A DNA stretch of 64,000 nucleotides, taken from positions 1-64,000 of the forward strand of contig CAJJAG010000003.1 in the NCBI GenBank assembly GCA_905182135.1. Reading direction: 5' to 3'. Positions 17,694 to 26,383 of this stretch are shown piece after piece. Each line of letters starts with the position of its first letter. Within the stretch, counting starts at the first letter, position 1. The notes under the pieces were generated by a model, which was not told the origin of the DNA, ran no database searches, and worked only from the letters and a program-made list of their open reading frames with translations. Made by a program: the position numbers and the translations under genes. The stretch is from an uncultured Acidimicrobiaceae bacterium (GTDB taxonomy: Bacteria; Actinomycetota; Acidimicrobiia; Acidimicrobiales; UBA10347).

Positions 17694-18521
17694 TCAACCC
17701 CGTTTATTCAGCCATGCTGGACAGAGATACCGGCGGTCCACGATCACGAGAACACCACCTAGCAAGAACAACATTGCAATCAGCGAGAGCCACAACAGCT
17801 CAGTCGCACCCGTAGGCGGCAACTCATCATCGGAGGTACGTGATCCGTCAGCGGCGCTAGGCGTTCCGGTGGAATCAGCCGTCGACTCAACGCTGGATTC
17901 CGGCATTGTTTGTCCAAGGCGGTCCGCCGGGCAGTCAGTGCCCGATTCGCAACTCACCCAGACAGCTGCGATAACAGCGCCATCTTTGTAGTCCGACGTT
18001 TCGAACTCACCGTTGGCGTAGACCCCAACATTGGTTCCACCAATACCTGGCGTACGGAATGCAATGCGCCCTTCGGGCCCATTAGCGAACGAAACGAACT
18101 CGCGGCCCTGGTTGTCAGGGCTCCAAGCCAGGGTGGCGTCACCATAAATCGCTTCGGCTTGAGCAATCGTGACGGTTGGGCCCACACCTCGGGCCGTCAC
18201 GTATTCGGGATTACTCACGATGAAGAGGGTGAGATCATCAGTGTTGTCGGTCATGGCAGCCCGAAACTGCACTACACCATTACGGGTGATGATCCGGCCG
18301 TCAAAGTCCACGGTAATGCGGACTTCATCGCCAATGTCGAAGTCCGGACCCAGCGCTCTAGCGAGCTCCTGCGGGCTTAATCCAAGCATCGCGGCACCGA
18401 CACCATCGGCAGCGATCGTGCTTTCCGCTACTGATTGCGCAAAAGCTGCACTCGGCAGCAAGAACGCCAAAAAAACTGCGGCTACGACAGCAATCTTGGG
18501 TTGGAGGCGCGAGAGAGACAT
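17694..18521 (-). CDS. Secreted surface protein with LPxTG sortase signal
   Basis: This 275-residue exported protein has a signal peptide (IAVVAAVFLAFLLPSAAFA), an extracellular domain of about 180 residues with two cysteines near its end, and a Ser/Thr/Asp-rich linker. The C-terminal sorting signal is LPPTG, a hydrophobic helix and a basic tail (VDRRYLC...NKRG). The LPxTG motif indicates covalent anchoring to the wall by sortase; no sortase is in the window. I choose ATG 18521 because GGAG precedes it; a GTG at 18545 is possible. The extracellular domain is not recognised. Confidence 0.8.
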   Translation of the reverse strand: MSLSRLQPKIAVVAAVFLAFLLPSAAFAQSVAESTIAADGVGAAMLGLSPQELARALGPDFDIGDEVRITVDFDGRIITRNGVVQFRAAMTDNTDDLTLFIVSNPEYVTARGVGPTVTIAQAEAIYGDATLAWSPDNQGREFVSFANGPEGRIAFRTPGIGGTNVGVYANGEFETSDYKDGAVIAAVWVSCESGTDCPADRLGQTMPESSVESTADSTGTPSAADGSRTSDDELPPTGATELLWLSLIAMLFLLGGVLVIVDRRYLCPAWLNKRG

Positions 18522-18545
18522 GATCTCCAGACGTTCACGGAGCAC

Positions 18546-18791
18546 CGCCGCTAGGTAGTTGTAGCAAGTTAGCGCCCTCTACGCACAAATTTCGTCACCT
18601 TTCTTTGTGGCGACTCGTGCTTGGCCCTGACCGACACCAAAACTTCTCCACAAGCCCCAGGCTCGCCACCACCAGGTGGAAGCTGAAAACCAGTCAACTC
18701 GTCCATCGAGCGCCTGCACCGCATGACTCGAAGAGCGCGGGGCGCAAGCCGCTGGGCATGCGCCACTAGGTGCATGTCCAGTCTTCGTAGC
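18546..18791. other. Intergenic region, no gene seen
   Basis: Open frames here are short and Arg-rich without motifs. It presumably holds the promoter of the LPxTG gene, with the stop of the LLM oxidoreductase gene at its right end. Confidence 0.35.
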
Positions 18792-19835
18792 TCAGTATCG
18801 ACGTGTTCCGACTAAATCAGCCATGAGCTGCACAGATTCTTCAGTCGGGTTCGCAATCTTGAAGCCAGTGATGCCAGAGTCCGCCCACGCAGGCCAACGT
18901 TGTTCAATGCGCTTGATCGAACCGTACAGGCCGGCCTCATCAACATATTCATCGGGAATCGCATCGATGGCTTCCTGTTTGCGTCCCGCGAGGAAGAGCT
19001 CTTGTACCCGCTCAGCCACATCTGCATAACCACGTTGCACCATGTGCTGGTTGTGGAAATTCAAATCCTTATGTCCCATGCCACCCGCATAGAGCGCAAT
19101 ACTCGGTTTCACCGCTGCGAGGGCCGCACCAATATCGTCGGTAATCGTCACTGGTCCGCTGCCCATGATCTCGAAGTCTTTCCACGACTTACCGTTGCCA
19201 GCTCGGCGAAACCCCTCTTCGATCCAGGGACGGAAATGCTCCATGCGGCCAGGCACGAAATGCATGGGCAACCAGCCGTCGCAGAGCTCGGCAGTCAGCT
19301 TGACAGTCGCTTCAGAACCCGACCCAAGCCAAATAGGCAACGAGCGGTTGGTGTGCATAATGGACATGAGCGGCTTGCCAATACCCAGGGCTCCCTCGCC
19401 AGTGTACGGCAACTGGTACTCGCGGCCATCGTGGGTCACGGGGTCTTCGCGCATACTTATTTTGCGCATGATCTGGATGTAGTCGCGCAGCCGCCAATAC
19501 GGCTTACCCCACGGTTCGCCGTACCAGCCCTCGACGATCTGGGGGCCTGAAACACCAAGCCCAGCAATGACCCGATTGCCGCCGGCCAAAGCGTCGACAG
19601 TTTGCGCCTGCATTGCGGCCATTGCAGGCGCTCGACCTGCCAGCTGCATGATTCCTGTGCCAAGCCGGATGCGGTCAGTGTGCGCAGCGATCCACGCCAG
19701 CGGGGTGATGGCGTCGGAACCGTAGGCCTCGGCGGTCCAGACCGAGTCATAACCAAGCCGCTCCGCCAGTTGCACCAGATCAAGAGGTATGCGCAACTTC
19801 GCGCCCGAGTATCCAAGAGACAATCCAAGCTTCAT
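18792..19835 (-). CDS. LLM-class F420-dependent oxidoreductase
   Basis: This 347-residue protein is a luciferase-like monooxygenase-fold enzyme: MKLGLSLGYSG start, GYDSVWTAEAYGSDAITPLAW, RIRLGTGIMQLAGRAPA, and GLGVSGPQIVEGWYG in mid-protein. In Actinomycetota this subgroup mostly uses F420 and acts on small organic substrates. The start at 19835 is preferred to one at 19865 because the family begins at MKLGL. It diverges from the CoA-transferase gene with about 100 bp between them. The substrate is unknown. Confidence 0.9.
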   Translation of the reverse strand: MKLGLSLGYSGAKLRIPLDLVQLAERLGYDSVWTAEAYGSDAITPLAWIAAHTDRIRLGTGIMQLAGRAPAMAAMQAQTVDALAGGNRVIAGLGVSGPQIVEGWYGEPWGKPYWRLRDYIQIMRKISMREDPVTHDGREYQLPYTGEGALGIGKPLMSIMHTNRSLPIWLGSGSEATVKLTAELCDGWLPMHFVPGRMEHFRPWIEEGFRRAGNGKSWKDFEIMGSGPVTITDDIGAALAAVKPSIALYAGGMGHKDLNFHNQHMVQRGYADVAERVQELFLAGRKQEAIDAIPDEYVDEAGLYGSIKRIEQRWPAWADSGITGFKIANPTEESVQLMADLVGTRRY

Positions 19836-19937
19836 GGCACCGAGTCTGACCGCGGCACCCTGCAACCACCAACTACCGGGCGTCGCCTGGACCCCGTCAG
19901 TGTGAGTCTGTGCTCCGCGCCGAACTAGATTCGAGAG

Positions 19938-22355
19938 ATGTCTTCATCGGTGTTAACGGGCTTGCGAGTCGTGGACTTCACCTCCGGGCCAGCTGGTGGG
20001 GTGACCACAACCGTGCTGGCCGACTTCGGAGCAGAGGTCATCAAGGTCGAGCCCCCCGAGGGCGATCGATTTCGTTCATTACCCGCCAGCCCGTTCTGGC
20101 TGCGCGGCAAACAGAGCGTCGTAATCGACCTCCGGACCAATGCCGGCCGGGCCCAGGCCAAACAGCTCGCAGCGACCGCCGATGTCGTCGTCGTGTCAGG
20201 TCCACCGAGCCGATTGGCCACCTGGGGACTTGATTCGTCCTTGCTCGAAGCACTCCCTCAACTTGTGCATTGCACCATCTCGGGTTGGGGAACCCAGGGC
20301 CCCTACGCCGAAATCCCCGGCTACGAAGGCATCGTTGCCGCCAAGTCAGGCCGCATGGCTGCCTTCGACGTACAGCTTCAGGAAGACCGACCTGTCTTTG
20401 CCGCTGTGCCAGTCGCAACCCACGGCGTCAGCCAGACAGCGGTGCAAGGCATCATGGCCGCTCTCTATCAACGCCAACAGACCGGGGTTGGCACCGCGGT
20501 GGAAGCCAGCTTGGTGCAAGCATTAGAGCCGTTCGATCTCGTCGACGCCCTGTCTCGCCAGATCGCCGAGCGTGACGACCGCACCTTCATCGCGCTTCGA
20601 CAAATGAACCCGATGCCTACGCTCAACTACCACCCGCTGCGCACGAGCGACGGCAAGTGGATCCAATGTGGCAATCTGCTTGAGCACCTGTTTTACTCAT
20701 TCCTCGATGCCGTCGACCTGCTCGGCGAATTCCTGATCGACGAGAAGTTCCAGGGCAGCCCCGCTGTGTGGACAGCCGAAGCCACCGAAGAGGCTCGCGA
20801 CCGGATTTTGATGCGGATGCAGGAACGAACCGCCGACGAATGGATGCAGACCTTCGAAGAAAACGGCAACGTTGCAGCCGAACCAATCGTCACCACTGCC
20901 GAAGCACTCAATCACCTCGACCTCGTACAAGGCCAGGGTTTACGCCAAGTAGCCGACCAGAGCGTCGGGATGACCACCCAGATTGCGCCGATCGCCGAGT
21001 TAGTTGACACACCAGCCTCGGTTCTTTCCGGAGCGCCATCGATTGGGGAACACAGCACCCAGATTCTTGCCGACCTCGCCCCTCGAGAAACTGTGGTGTC
21101 CGAGGCCAAAGAAGCAATCCCTGGCCAACCGCTTGCGGGAATAACAATCCTTGACCTATCGACCATCATTGCGGCACCACTCGCCATGGCAATGCTTGCT
21201 GACTTAGGAGCGAGAGTCATCAAGATCGAACCCTTTAGCGGTGATCCGTTCCGGGCGATGTTGATCGAAGGCCGCATGGCGGTCAAGACCAATGTTGGCA
21301 AAGAGTCGATCTGCATCAACCTGAAGACCCCCGAGGGCCAGGCACTGCTGCACGAACTCGTCGTCGATGCCGACGTACTTGTGCACAATTTTCGTGGCGA
21401 CGTGCCCATCAAACTCGGGATCAGCTACGAACAACTCTCTGCACTTAATCCGAATCTGATTTGGGCTGTCGTCAACGGTTACGGCCCCTACGGCCCCGGT
21501 GCGCCTCGGCCAGCGACCCATCCAGTCATGGGCGCCTGTACCGGCGGCGTGGCGCTGCAGGCGGGCGAAGCCCTAACCCGAGACTGCCCGACGTTGGCCG
21601 ACGTACGCGAAAACGCTCGCCAGATCATGGCCGCAAACGAAGCAAACCCTGACCCGAATACAAGTGTGGTTGCGGCTTCAGCTATCACACTTGCGCTGTA
21701 CGGCCGCCAGGCACACGGCCGTGGTCAAATGGTTCGCATCAACATGCAAGTCGCAAACGCATGGGCCAACAGCGATGACTTCTTGGCCTACGAAGGTAAA
21801 CCTGCTCGGCCTTCCGTCGACAGTGGCCTTCACGGCTTGTCGGCGCTGTATCGCCTCTACCCCACTGCCGAGGGCTGGGTTTTCCTTGCGGTTACTTCCG
21901 ACGCCGAATTCGAACGTTTCTGCCAGGTCGCCGGCTGTGCAAAACTGCTGGTCGACGACCGTTTCCTTTCATCAAGTGCACGGTCGCTGAACGACCTAGC
22001 TCTGGTGGAAGAGTTGGGCGCACTCTTCATGAGTAAGCCCGCCGACGCGTGGGAACTAGAGCTGGTCGCCCGTGGCATCGGATGCGTTCGCGCCGATGGC
22101 ATCGAGGTTGACCGATTCATCACCGAAGACCCCCACATGGTCGGCAATGGATGGGCGCCCTTTGTTGACCACACCCGTTTCGGGCGCCATCGCCGTTGGG
22201 GCCCAATCGTGACTGTTGGTGGGCTCAACCCGGACTACCGCTCGGCCCCCCTTGCCGGTGAACATACCGATGCGATCCTGAGCGCACTGGGCCACGACGG
22301 CGCTGCGATCGCCGCGTTACGCGACGCAAAGATCGTCAACTCCGAACCTGTGTAA
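19938..22355 (+). CDS. Double-domain class III CoA-transferase (CaiB/BaiF family)
   Basis: At 805 residues this is a tandem fusion of two CaiB/BaiF domains of about 400 each. Repeat 1 starts LTGLRVVDFTSGPAGGVTTT with LADFGAEVIKVEPPEGD. Repeat 2 starts LAGITILDLSTIIAAPLAMA with LADLGARVIKIEPFSGD. Such enzymes move CoA between organic acids via enzyme-bound anhydrides. Double-length forms are common in actinobacterial catabolic clusters, including steroid and aromatic pathways. The catalytic Asp cannot be assigned with certainty in either half, and one half may be inactive. The partner acid is unknown. Confidence 0.9.
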   Translation: MSSSVLTGLRVVDFTSGPAGGVTTTVLADFGAEVIKVEPPEGDRFRSLPASPFWLRGKQSVVIDLRTNAGRAQAKQLAATADVVVVSGPPSRLATWGLDSSLLEALPQLVHCTISGWGTQGPYAEIPGYEGIVAAKSGRMAAFDVQLQEDRPVFAAVPVATHGVSQTAVQGIMAALYQRQQTGVGTAVEASLVQALEPFDLVDALSRQIAERDDRTFIALRQMNPMPTLNYHPLRTSDGKWIQCGNLLEHLFYSFLDAVDLLGEFLIDEKFQGSPAVWTAEATEEARDRILMRMQERTADEWMQTFEENGNVAAEPIVTTAEALNHLDLVQGQGLRQVADQSVGMTTQIAPIAELVDTPASVLSGAPSIGEHSTQILADLAPRETVVSEAKEAIPGQPLAGITILDLSTIIAAPLAMAMLADLGARVIKIEPFSGDPFRAMLIEGRMAVKTNVGKESICINLKTPEGQALLHELVVDADVLVHNFRGDVPIKLGISYEQLSALNPNLIWAVVNGYGPYGPGAPRPATHPVMGACTGGVALQAGEALTRDCPTLADVRENARQIMAANEANPDPNTSVVAASAITLALYGRQAHGRGQMVRINMQVANAWANSDDFLAYEGKPARPSVDSGLHGLSALYRLYPTAEGWVFLAVTSDAEFERFCQVAGCAKLLVDDRFLSSSARSLNDLALVEELGALFMSKPADAWELELVARGIGCVRADGIEVDRFITEDPHMVGNGWAPFVDHTRFGRHRRWGPIVTVGGLNPDYRSAPLAGEHTDAILSALGHDGAAIAALRDAKIVNSEPV

Positions 22356-22405
22356 CGGCCCCCTCCTCGCCCCGAGTCGCACCGCTGCCCTTGATCATCG
22401 CACCA

Positions 22406-22438
22406 GATGACTGCCAGATAACTGCCACATAACTGCCA
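22406..22438. repeat. Three tandem 11-bp units between convergent genes
   Basis: GATGACTGCCA, GATAACTGCCA and CATAACTGCCA follow one another at 22406-22438, between the ends of the CoA-transferase and DUF1501 genes. It is a small local tandem array; no function is implied. Confidence 0.7.
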
Positions 22439-22539
22439 CATGGCTACTGATGACGGTCACAACCGGTCATCGTGGAGATCGTCCTGTCGGTTTTGCAACC
22501 TCGACTCAGCCAAATCGAGTCAGATCGGTTCGAGAAGGT

Positions 22540-23772
22540 CTAGAGCGCCCGAAGCAGTTCCAGATCGTTCCACTCGCCGCCGAGAACATCCACCACCATC
22601 GAGTCCGAGGCGCCTAACCAGCGGAGCGCGTTGTCATACATCGAGCGAGCGTCGATCATGATGCGAAGATCGCCGTCGACGAGATCACCGAGATCAGGCT
22701 CACCTATCACCGTGCTTTGCTCGACATCAGGACCGAGCAAAAGTGACAAGCCACCTTGACCGTGATCGGTGCCCCCTGAACCGTTCTCGGCACCGCGGCG
22801 ACCGAATTCGCTGACGACCAGCGCCAACGTCGTATCGGCGTGACCCGTCGTTTCAAGCGCAGCAAACATGCCGGCAAGGCCGTCACCCACGAGGCGAAGC
22901 AGTGCGTCTTGTTTCGGGCCTTGCAGCGAGTGCGTATCGAAGCCATTGATCGTCACGTAGATGACCTGCGTGCCTACATCACCCTGAATAATCGCCTGCG
23001 CCGCATGGAAGAGTGCACGGTCTCCATCCAAGTCAACTTCCTCACTCTCATTGATCTCGATGCCAGCCACGAGTTGCTGCAGTTGGGTTACTGCTTCGAC
23101 TGTCTGGGGGATAGCTGCTTGGGCTTGACCCATAAGTCCTGCTTCCAGCGGACTACCCATAGACAACACGGCTGCGGTGACGCCGGAATTTAGTCGGGGC
23201 GGTTTCAGACGAAACCCGCCGACCGACTGGATCGCGACCGGTCGGCCTTGCACTCCCTGGACGGCAAGGGTGCTCTGCCCCAACGAAATCGCCCGCAGCG
23301 GTAACGGGTCGACCGCCGCTGAAGCCTCAAGCCAGCGGCCAAGCCATCCTGACCGAGCTGGTTCACCCGGGCGGGCGGTGCGCCACGCGTCTTGGGCAAC
23401 AAAGTGGGACCGGCCTTGCCCTTGCATCCCGATGCCATACAGAGCAGTCATCTGACCGGAGTCCCACAAATTTTGTAAGGACGCAAGGCTCGGGTGCACG
23501 CCATGACTCAGGCCCTTGAACGACAACAGATCGCCTTCGTCAACACCAATAGTTGGCCGCAAGTCTCGGTACAGGCCGCTCTGAGGGACGAGGGTGTTCA
23601 ACGCGTCATTGCCGCCTTGCAGGTCGACAACGACGAGCGTGCGGTTTGTTGTTGACGCGGTTGGTAGCTGGCGTGCGCCAGCGACGCCAGGTAGGGAAAG
23701 GCCGCCGAGGAGGCCAGTAGCAGCGACTCCACCGCTGAGTCCAAGGAACCTACGTCGGTTCATCGCTGACAT
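22540..23772 (-). CDS. DUF1501 family Tat-exported protein
   Basis: This protein of about 410 residues has a twin-arginine signal peptide (MNRRRFLGLSGGVAATG, cleavage after an AxA-like GVAGA). DUF1501 features follow: VVVDLQGGNDALNTLVPQ and VVSEFGRRGAENGSGGTDHG, which is alkaline-phosphatase-superfamily-like. Its ATG at 23772 overlaps the stop of the DUF1800 gene (TGATG), so the two are translationally coupled; MNRRR at 23760 is an alternative start. DUF1800-DUF1501 pairs are common in environmental bacteria, but their biochemical role is not established. Confidence 0.9.
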   Translation of the reverse strand: MSAMNRRRFLGLSGGVAATGLLGGLSLPGVAGARQLPTASTTNRTLVVVDLQGGNDALNTLVPQSGLYRDLRPTIGVDEGDLLSFKGLSHGVHPSLASLQNLWDSGQMTALYGIGMQGQGRSHFVAQDAWRTARPGEPARSGWLGRWLEASAAVDPLPLRAISLGQSTLAVQGVQGRPVAIQSVGGFRLKPPRLNSGVTAAVLSMGSPLEAGLMGQAQAAIPQTVEAVTQLQQLVAGIEINESEEVDLDGDRALFHAAQAIIQGDVGTQVIYVTINGFDTHSLQGPKQDALLRLVGDGLAGMFAALETTGHADTTLALVVSEFGRRGAENGSGGTDHGQGGLSLLLGPDVEQSTVIGEPDLGDLVDGDLRIMIDARSMYDNALRWLGASDSMVVDVLGGEWNDLELLRAL

Positions 23773-25016
23773 CACACCACCACCAAATCTGGCGAAACAA
23801 GCGCTGCGGCCAAACGGTCGATGCCCGGTTCGAGACTTTCGAGAGCCACCGCGGTCGCTGGTCGAAAACCGTTGGCCAGACCGAACCGGTCGGCGAGCAA
23901 ATCGACGTCTTCGGTGAGGCCGACCGCGCCGCCACCCGCTCGATCCCGGGCAGACCGTTCCGCCAAATGCGAGGCCAGGTTGAACCGAGCGATCGTTGCC
24001 GAGGTCGACAGGTAGGCATCGGGCGAGGGAAACCCGCCGACAGTGGGAGGATGTAACGGAATCTGACCACCCAAGGTAAAGAACTCACGAAGTTGGGGAA
24101 TGGCCGGGGCGGGCGTGGGTAGACGCCGAGCGGTCACATACCACGCCAACGGCTCGAGCAATGTCGGCACCGAATGGCCCGCAAGACCCAGTTCAAGCAA
24201 TCGCCGAAGAACCGGCTTGAGCTCCCAGTCGTCTGCGAATGAGGCAGCCAAACCGATCACGATCTCGGTGTCATATCCAACGCCGAGAATGGCCTTTGCC
24301 AATTTGTCGACAACCCGGGTTGCAGTCGCAGGGTGAGATAGAACAGCGTCGAGCACCGAATCGAGATCATGCACACCGCCGACACGGAGCAATAGCTGCG
24401 GACTGTCATCGTGCAAGAAGGCGACAAGGCGAACGCTGCCATTGCGCCGCTGAACCTTCCACCCCGTCAATGCACGAGCCGCGGCCTTGACGTCGGCTTC
24501 GGTGAAGTTGCCCACACCCACCGAGTACAGCTCGAGTAACTCACGGCCAAAGTTCTCGTTCGGGTTCTCTTTGGTGCTTCGTCGGCCATCAAGAAAGTCG
24601 AGCATCGCCGGGTCGATAGACACTGCCTGCAACAAGTCGGCGAAGTTCCCGAGCGCATGTTCTGCAAGCAGGTTCATGTGATCAAAGATCCAGTAGCGGG
24701 GTTGAATGACCCGAGCTGAAACGGCAAAATAATCACTCCAGAAGAACTCCATGAATGTCTCGAGTGGCCGCTGCGTCTGCACCACGTTGTCAATCCAGTT
24801 GAGCGTCCCTTCTCCAACGGCGCGTGCTTGTCGTCCGTCGCCCACGTCGATGTCGACGAACGGGTTCGCCCGAGCCGGGATGCCCGCTTTGTCGGGATCC
24901 ACCAGCCGATCGACAACAGCGGCCGTTCCAAGCTGTGACCAGGCATCGAGTTGCCCCTCAGCCAGACCCCAACCAATCTTGCGGCCCAACCAGGCCAGCG
25001 CTTCGCGTTCTTCCAT
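23772..25016 (-). CDS. DUF1800 family protein
   Basis: This 414-residue protein shows the DUF1800 signature: WIDNVVQTQRPLETFMEFFW near residue 85, FDHMNLLAEHALGNFADLLQ, and NPNENFGRELLELYSVG with the conserved N-E-N-(F/Y)-(G/A)-R-E-L-(L/M)-E-L core. ALTGWKV follows. The gene is the upstream member of a coupled DUF1800-DUF1501 pair. No export signal is obvious at its N-terminus. Function unknown; a surface or polysaccharide role has been proposed for the pair but cannot be shown here. Confidence 0.9.
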   Translation of the reverse strand: MEEREALAWLGRKIGWGLAEGQLDAWSQLGTAAVVDRLVDPDKAGIPARANPFVDIDVGDGRQARAVGEGTLNWIDNVVQTQRPLETFMEFFWSDYFAVSARVIQPRYWIFDHMNLLAEHALGNFADLLQAVSIDPAMLDFLDGRRSTKENPNENFGRELLELYSVGVGNFTEADVKAAARALTGWKVQRRNGSVRLVAFLHDDSPQLLLRVGGVHDLDSVLDAVLSHPATATRVVDKLAKAILGVGYDTEIVIGLAASFADDWELKPVLRRLLELGLAGHSVPTLLEPLAWYVTARRLPTPAPAIPQLREFFTLGGQIPLHPPTVGGFPSPDAYLSTSATIARFNLASHLAERSARDRAGGGAVGLTEDVDLLADRFGLANGFRPATAVALESLEPGIDRLAAALVSPDLVVV

Positions 25017-25159
25017 CGCTAAAGAATCAACGCCGAACGTAAGACATAAACCAGAGCAAGGTAATAGCTTGACAAGAAAACTGGGCCCGCCTCATTTTTA
25101 GAATTTACACATCGCCAAATACTCTCGTCTCCATCAACGGTGAGACCTCGGGGATCAAC

Positions 25160-25897
25160 ATGGACAGCACAACAGTCGCACGCAGCATGCGAGGTTCGAT
25201 CGGCATGCTGGCCATGGCCTGGCTCATACATGATGACACTCGAGCCCAGGCCGCTGACCGTTCCATGGGCGAAGGAATGGGTGCCTACGCAATCGGCCGA
25301 CTCGGTGTGCTCGGTGATTGCCCGCCAGACAATGTCGTCGCCGCCGCATACTTCTGGGAACCCGACACGATGCGGGCCATGGTCGCTGAAGGACGAGCGA
25401 CCATGATGCCGGCCGATGGCGCACAGATCTACAGCGAAATATGCCAGGCCTGGGGCGAGGTCCACCTTGGGGAAATGGACGGCGTCGAACGTCTGGGTGA
25501 GTTGTTAGAACAGGTCGTCGACAATGCCGCACCTCACGGCGCTCCAACATTTGTCGGTTGGCGCGACATGCCGCGCCCAACCCCTGGGCCCGCCCGGACC
25601 TTCCTACTCGCCCAGACGATGCGTGAACTCCGCTTCGGACGCCACTCGGTCGTCGTTCAGGCTTCCGGCATGAGCCCGCTCGAAGCAATCTTGTCGGGCC
25701 CGGCCGGCGAGTGGAACGCTGATTTCTTTGGCTGGCCAAAGCCCTACCCCGACGTTTCAGGACTTGCCGATGCACGCGAAGCCATCGAGGCTGCGACAGA
25801 TGCTCTGCATGCCCCTGACTTCGACGTACTCACCAATAGCGAGCGAGCGGATCTACGCGTTCTGGCAAAGGCAGCGCGGGCTCACGCAGCTAGTTAG
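25160..25897 (+). CDS. SCO6745-family protein (unknown function)
   Basis: This 245-residue soluble protein follows the layout I recall for the actinobacterial SCO6745 family. GMGAYAIGRLGVLGDCPPDNVVAAAYFWEPDTM comes first (quoted in part as YAIGRLGVLGDCPPD and AAYFWEPDTM), then a helical middle. TFLLAQTMRELRFGRHS and ASGMSPLEAIL come near residue 155. The biochemical role of the family is not established. The gene stands alone, divergent from the DUF1800 gene across 143 bp. An ATG at 25160 fits; there is no strong ribosome-binding site. Confidence 0.7.
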   Translation: MDSTTVARSMRGSIGMLAMAWLIHDDTRAQAADRSMGEGMGAYAIGRLGVLGDCPPDNVVAAAYFWEPDTMRAMVAEGRATMMPADGAQIYSEICQAWGEVHLGEMDGVERLGELLEQVVDNAAPHGAPTFVGWRDMPRPTPGPARTFLLAQTMRELRFGRHSVVVQASGMSPLEAILSGPAGEWNADFFGWPKPYPDVSGLADAREAIEAATDALHAPDFDVLTNSERADLRVLAKAARAHAAS

Positions 25898-26195
25898 ACC
25901 CTGAGATGCCGGTAACCGAAGCGGCTTCGTCCCTTGTCGCAGGCCATGACACTTGACGCAGGCGGCTAATCAAACAACAACCAACGGGCGGCGACGCTGT
26001 TTCGCTTTTTCGCGCCGGCTTCACCGAACAAGAACTACTTCCGCTCAATTTGGAACGAGCAACAAAACCTGAAGCAAGTTCGTCACTCATAGACACGTTG
26101 TTCGCACTAACTCTCGTTAGCCGAGCACCACAATCGGCGCTAGTTCGAGTACAACCGCCACTGGCATATGACTGCTGCTAAGGCTGATACAACGT
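25898..26195. other. Intergenic region downstream of the SCO6745-family gene
   Basis: No credible gene is seen. The right part adjoins the tRNA-Thr gene, which is read on the minus strand, so transcription of the tRNA ends in this region. Confidence 0.35.
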
Positions 26196-26271
26196 TGGAG
26201 CCCGAGAGGAGAATTGAACTCCTGACCTATTCATTACGAGTGAATTGCTCTACCGACTGAGCTACCCGGGC
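26196..26271 (-). tRNA. tRNA-Thr (anticodon CGT) with encoded CCA
   Basis: On the minus strand the cloverleaf is complete. The acceptor GCCCGGG pairs with CTCGGGC (one G-U), the D stem is GCTC/GAGC, and the anticodon stem ATTCA/TGAAT carries the loop CTCGTAA giving anticodon CGT (reads ACG, Thr). The T arm AGGAG/CTCCT has loop TTCAATT. The discriminator is T and CCA is encoded at 26198-26196. Confidence 0.95.
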
Positions 26272-26383
26272 GTGAGGAAAAGAGTAGCGGCCTAGGCGCC
26301 GCGTCCGACCCGAATTTATGACTTCTCCGAATCGGCTAAATGTCACCAAGACGTGCGCCTGAGTCCAGAGCTAGCGTGGCGTT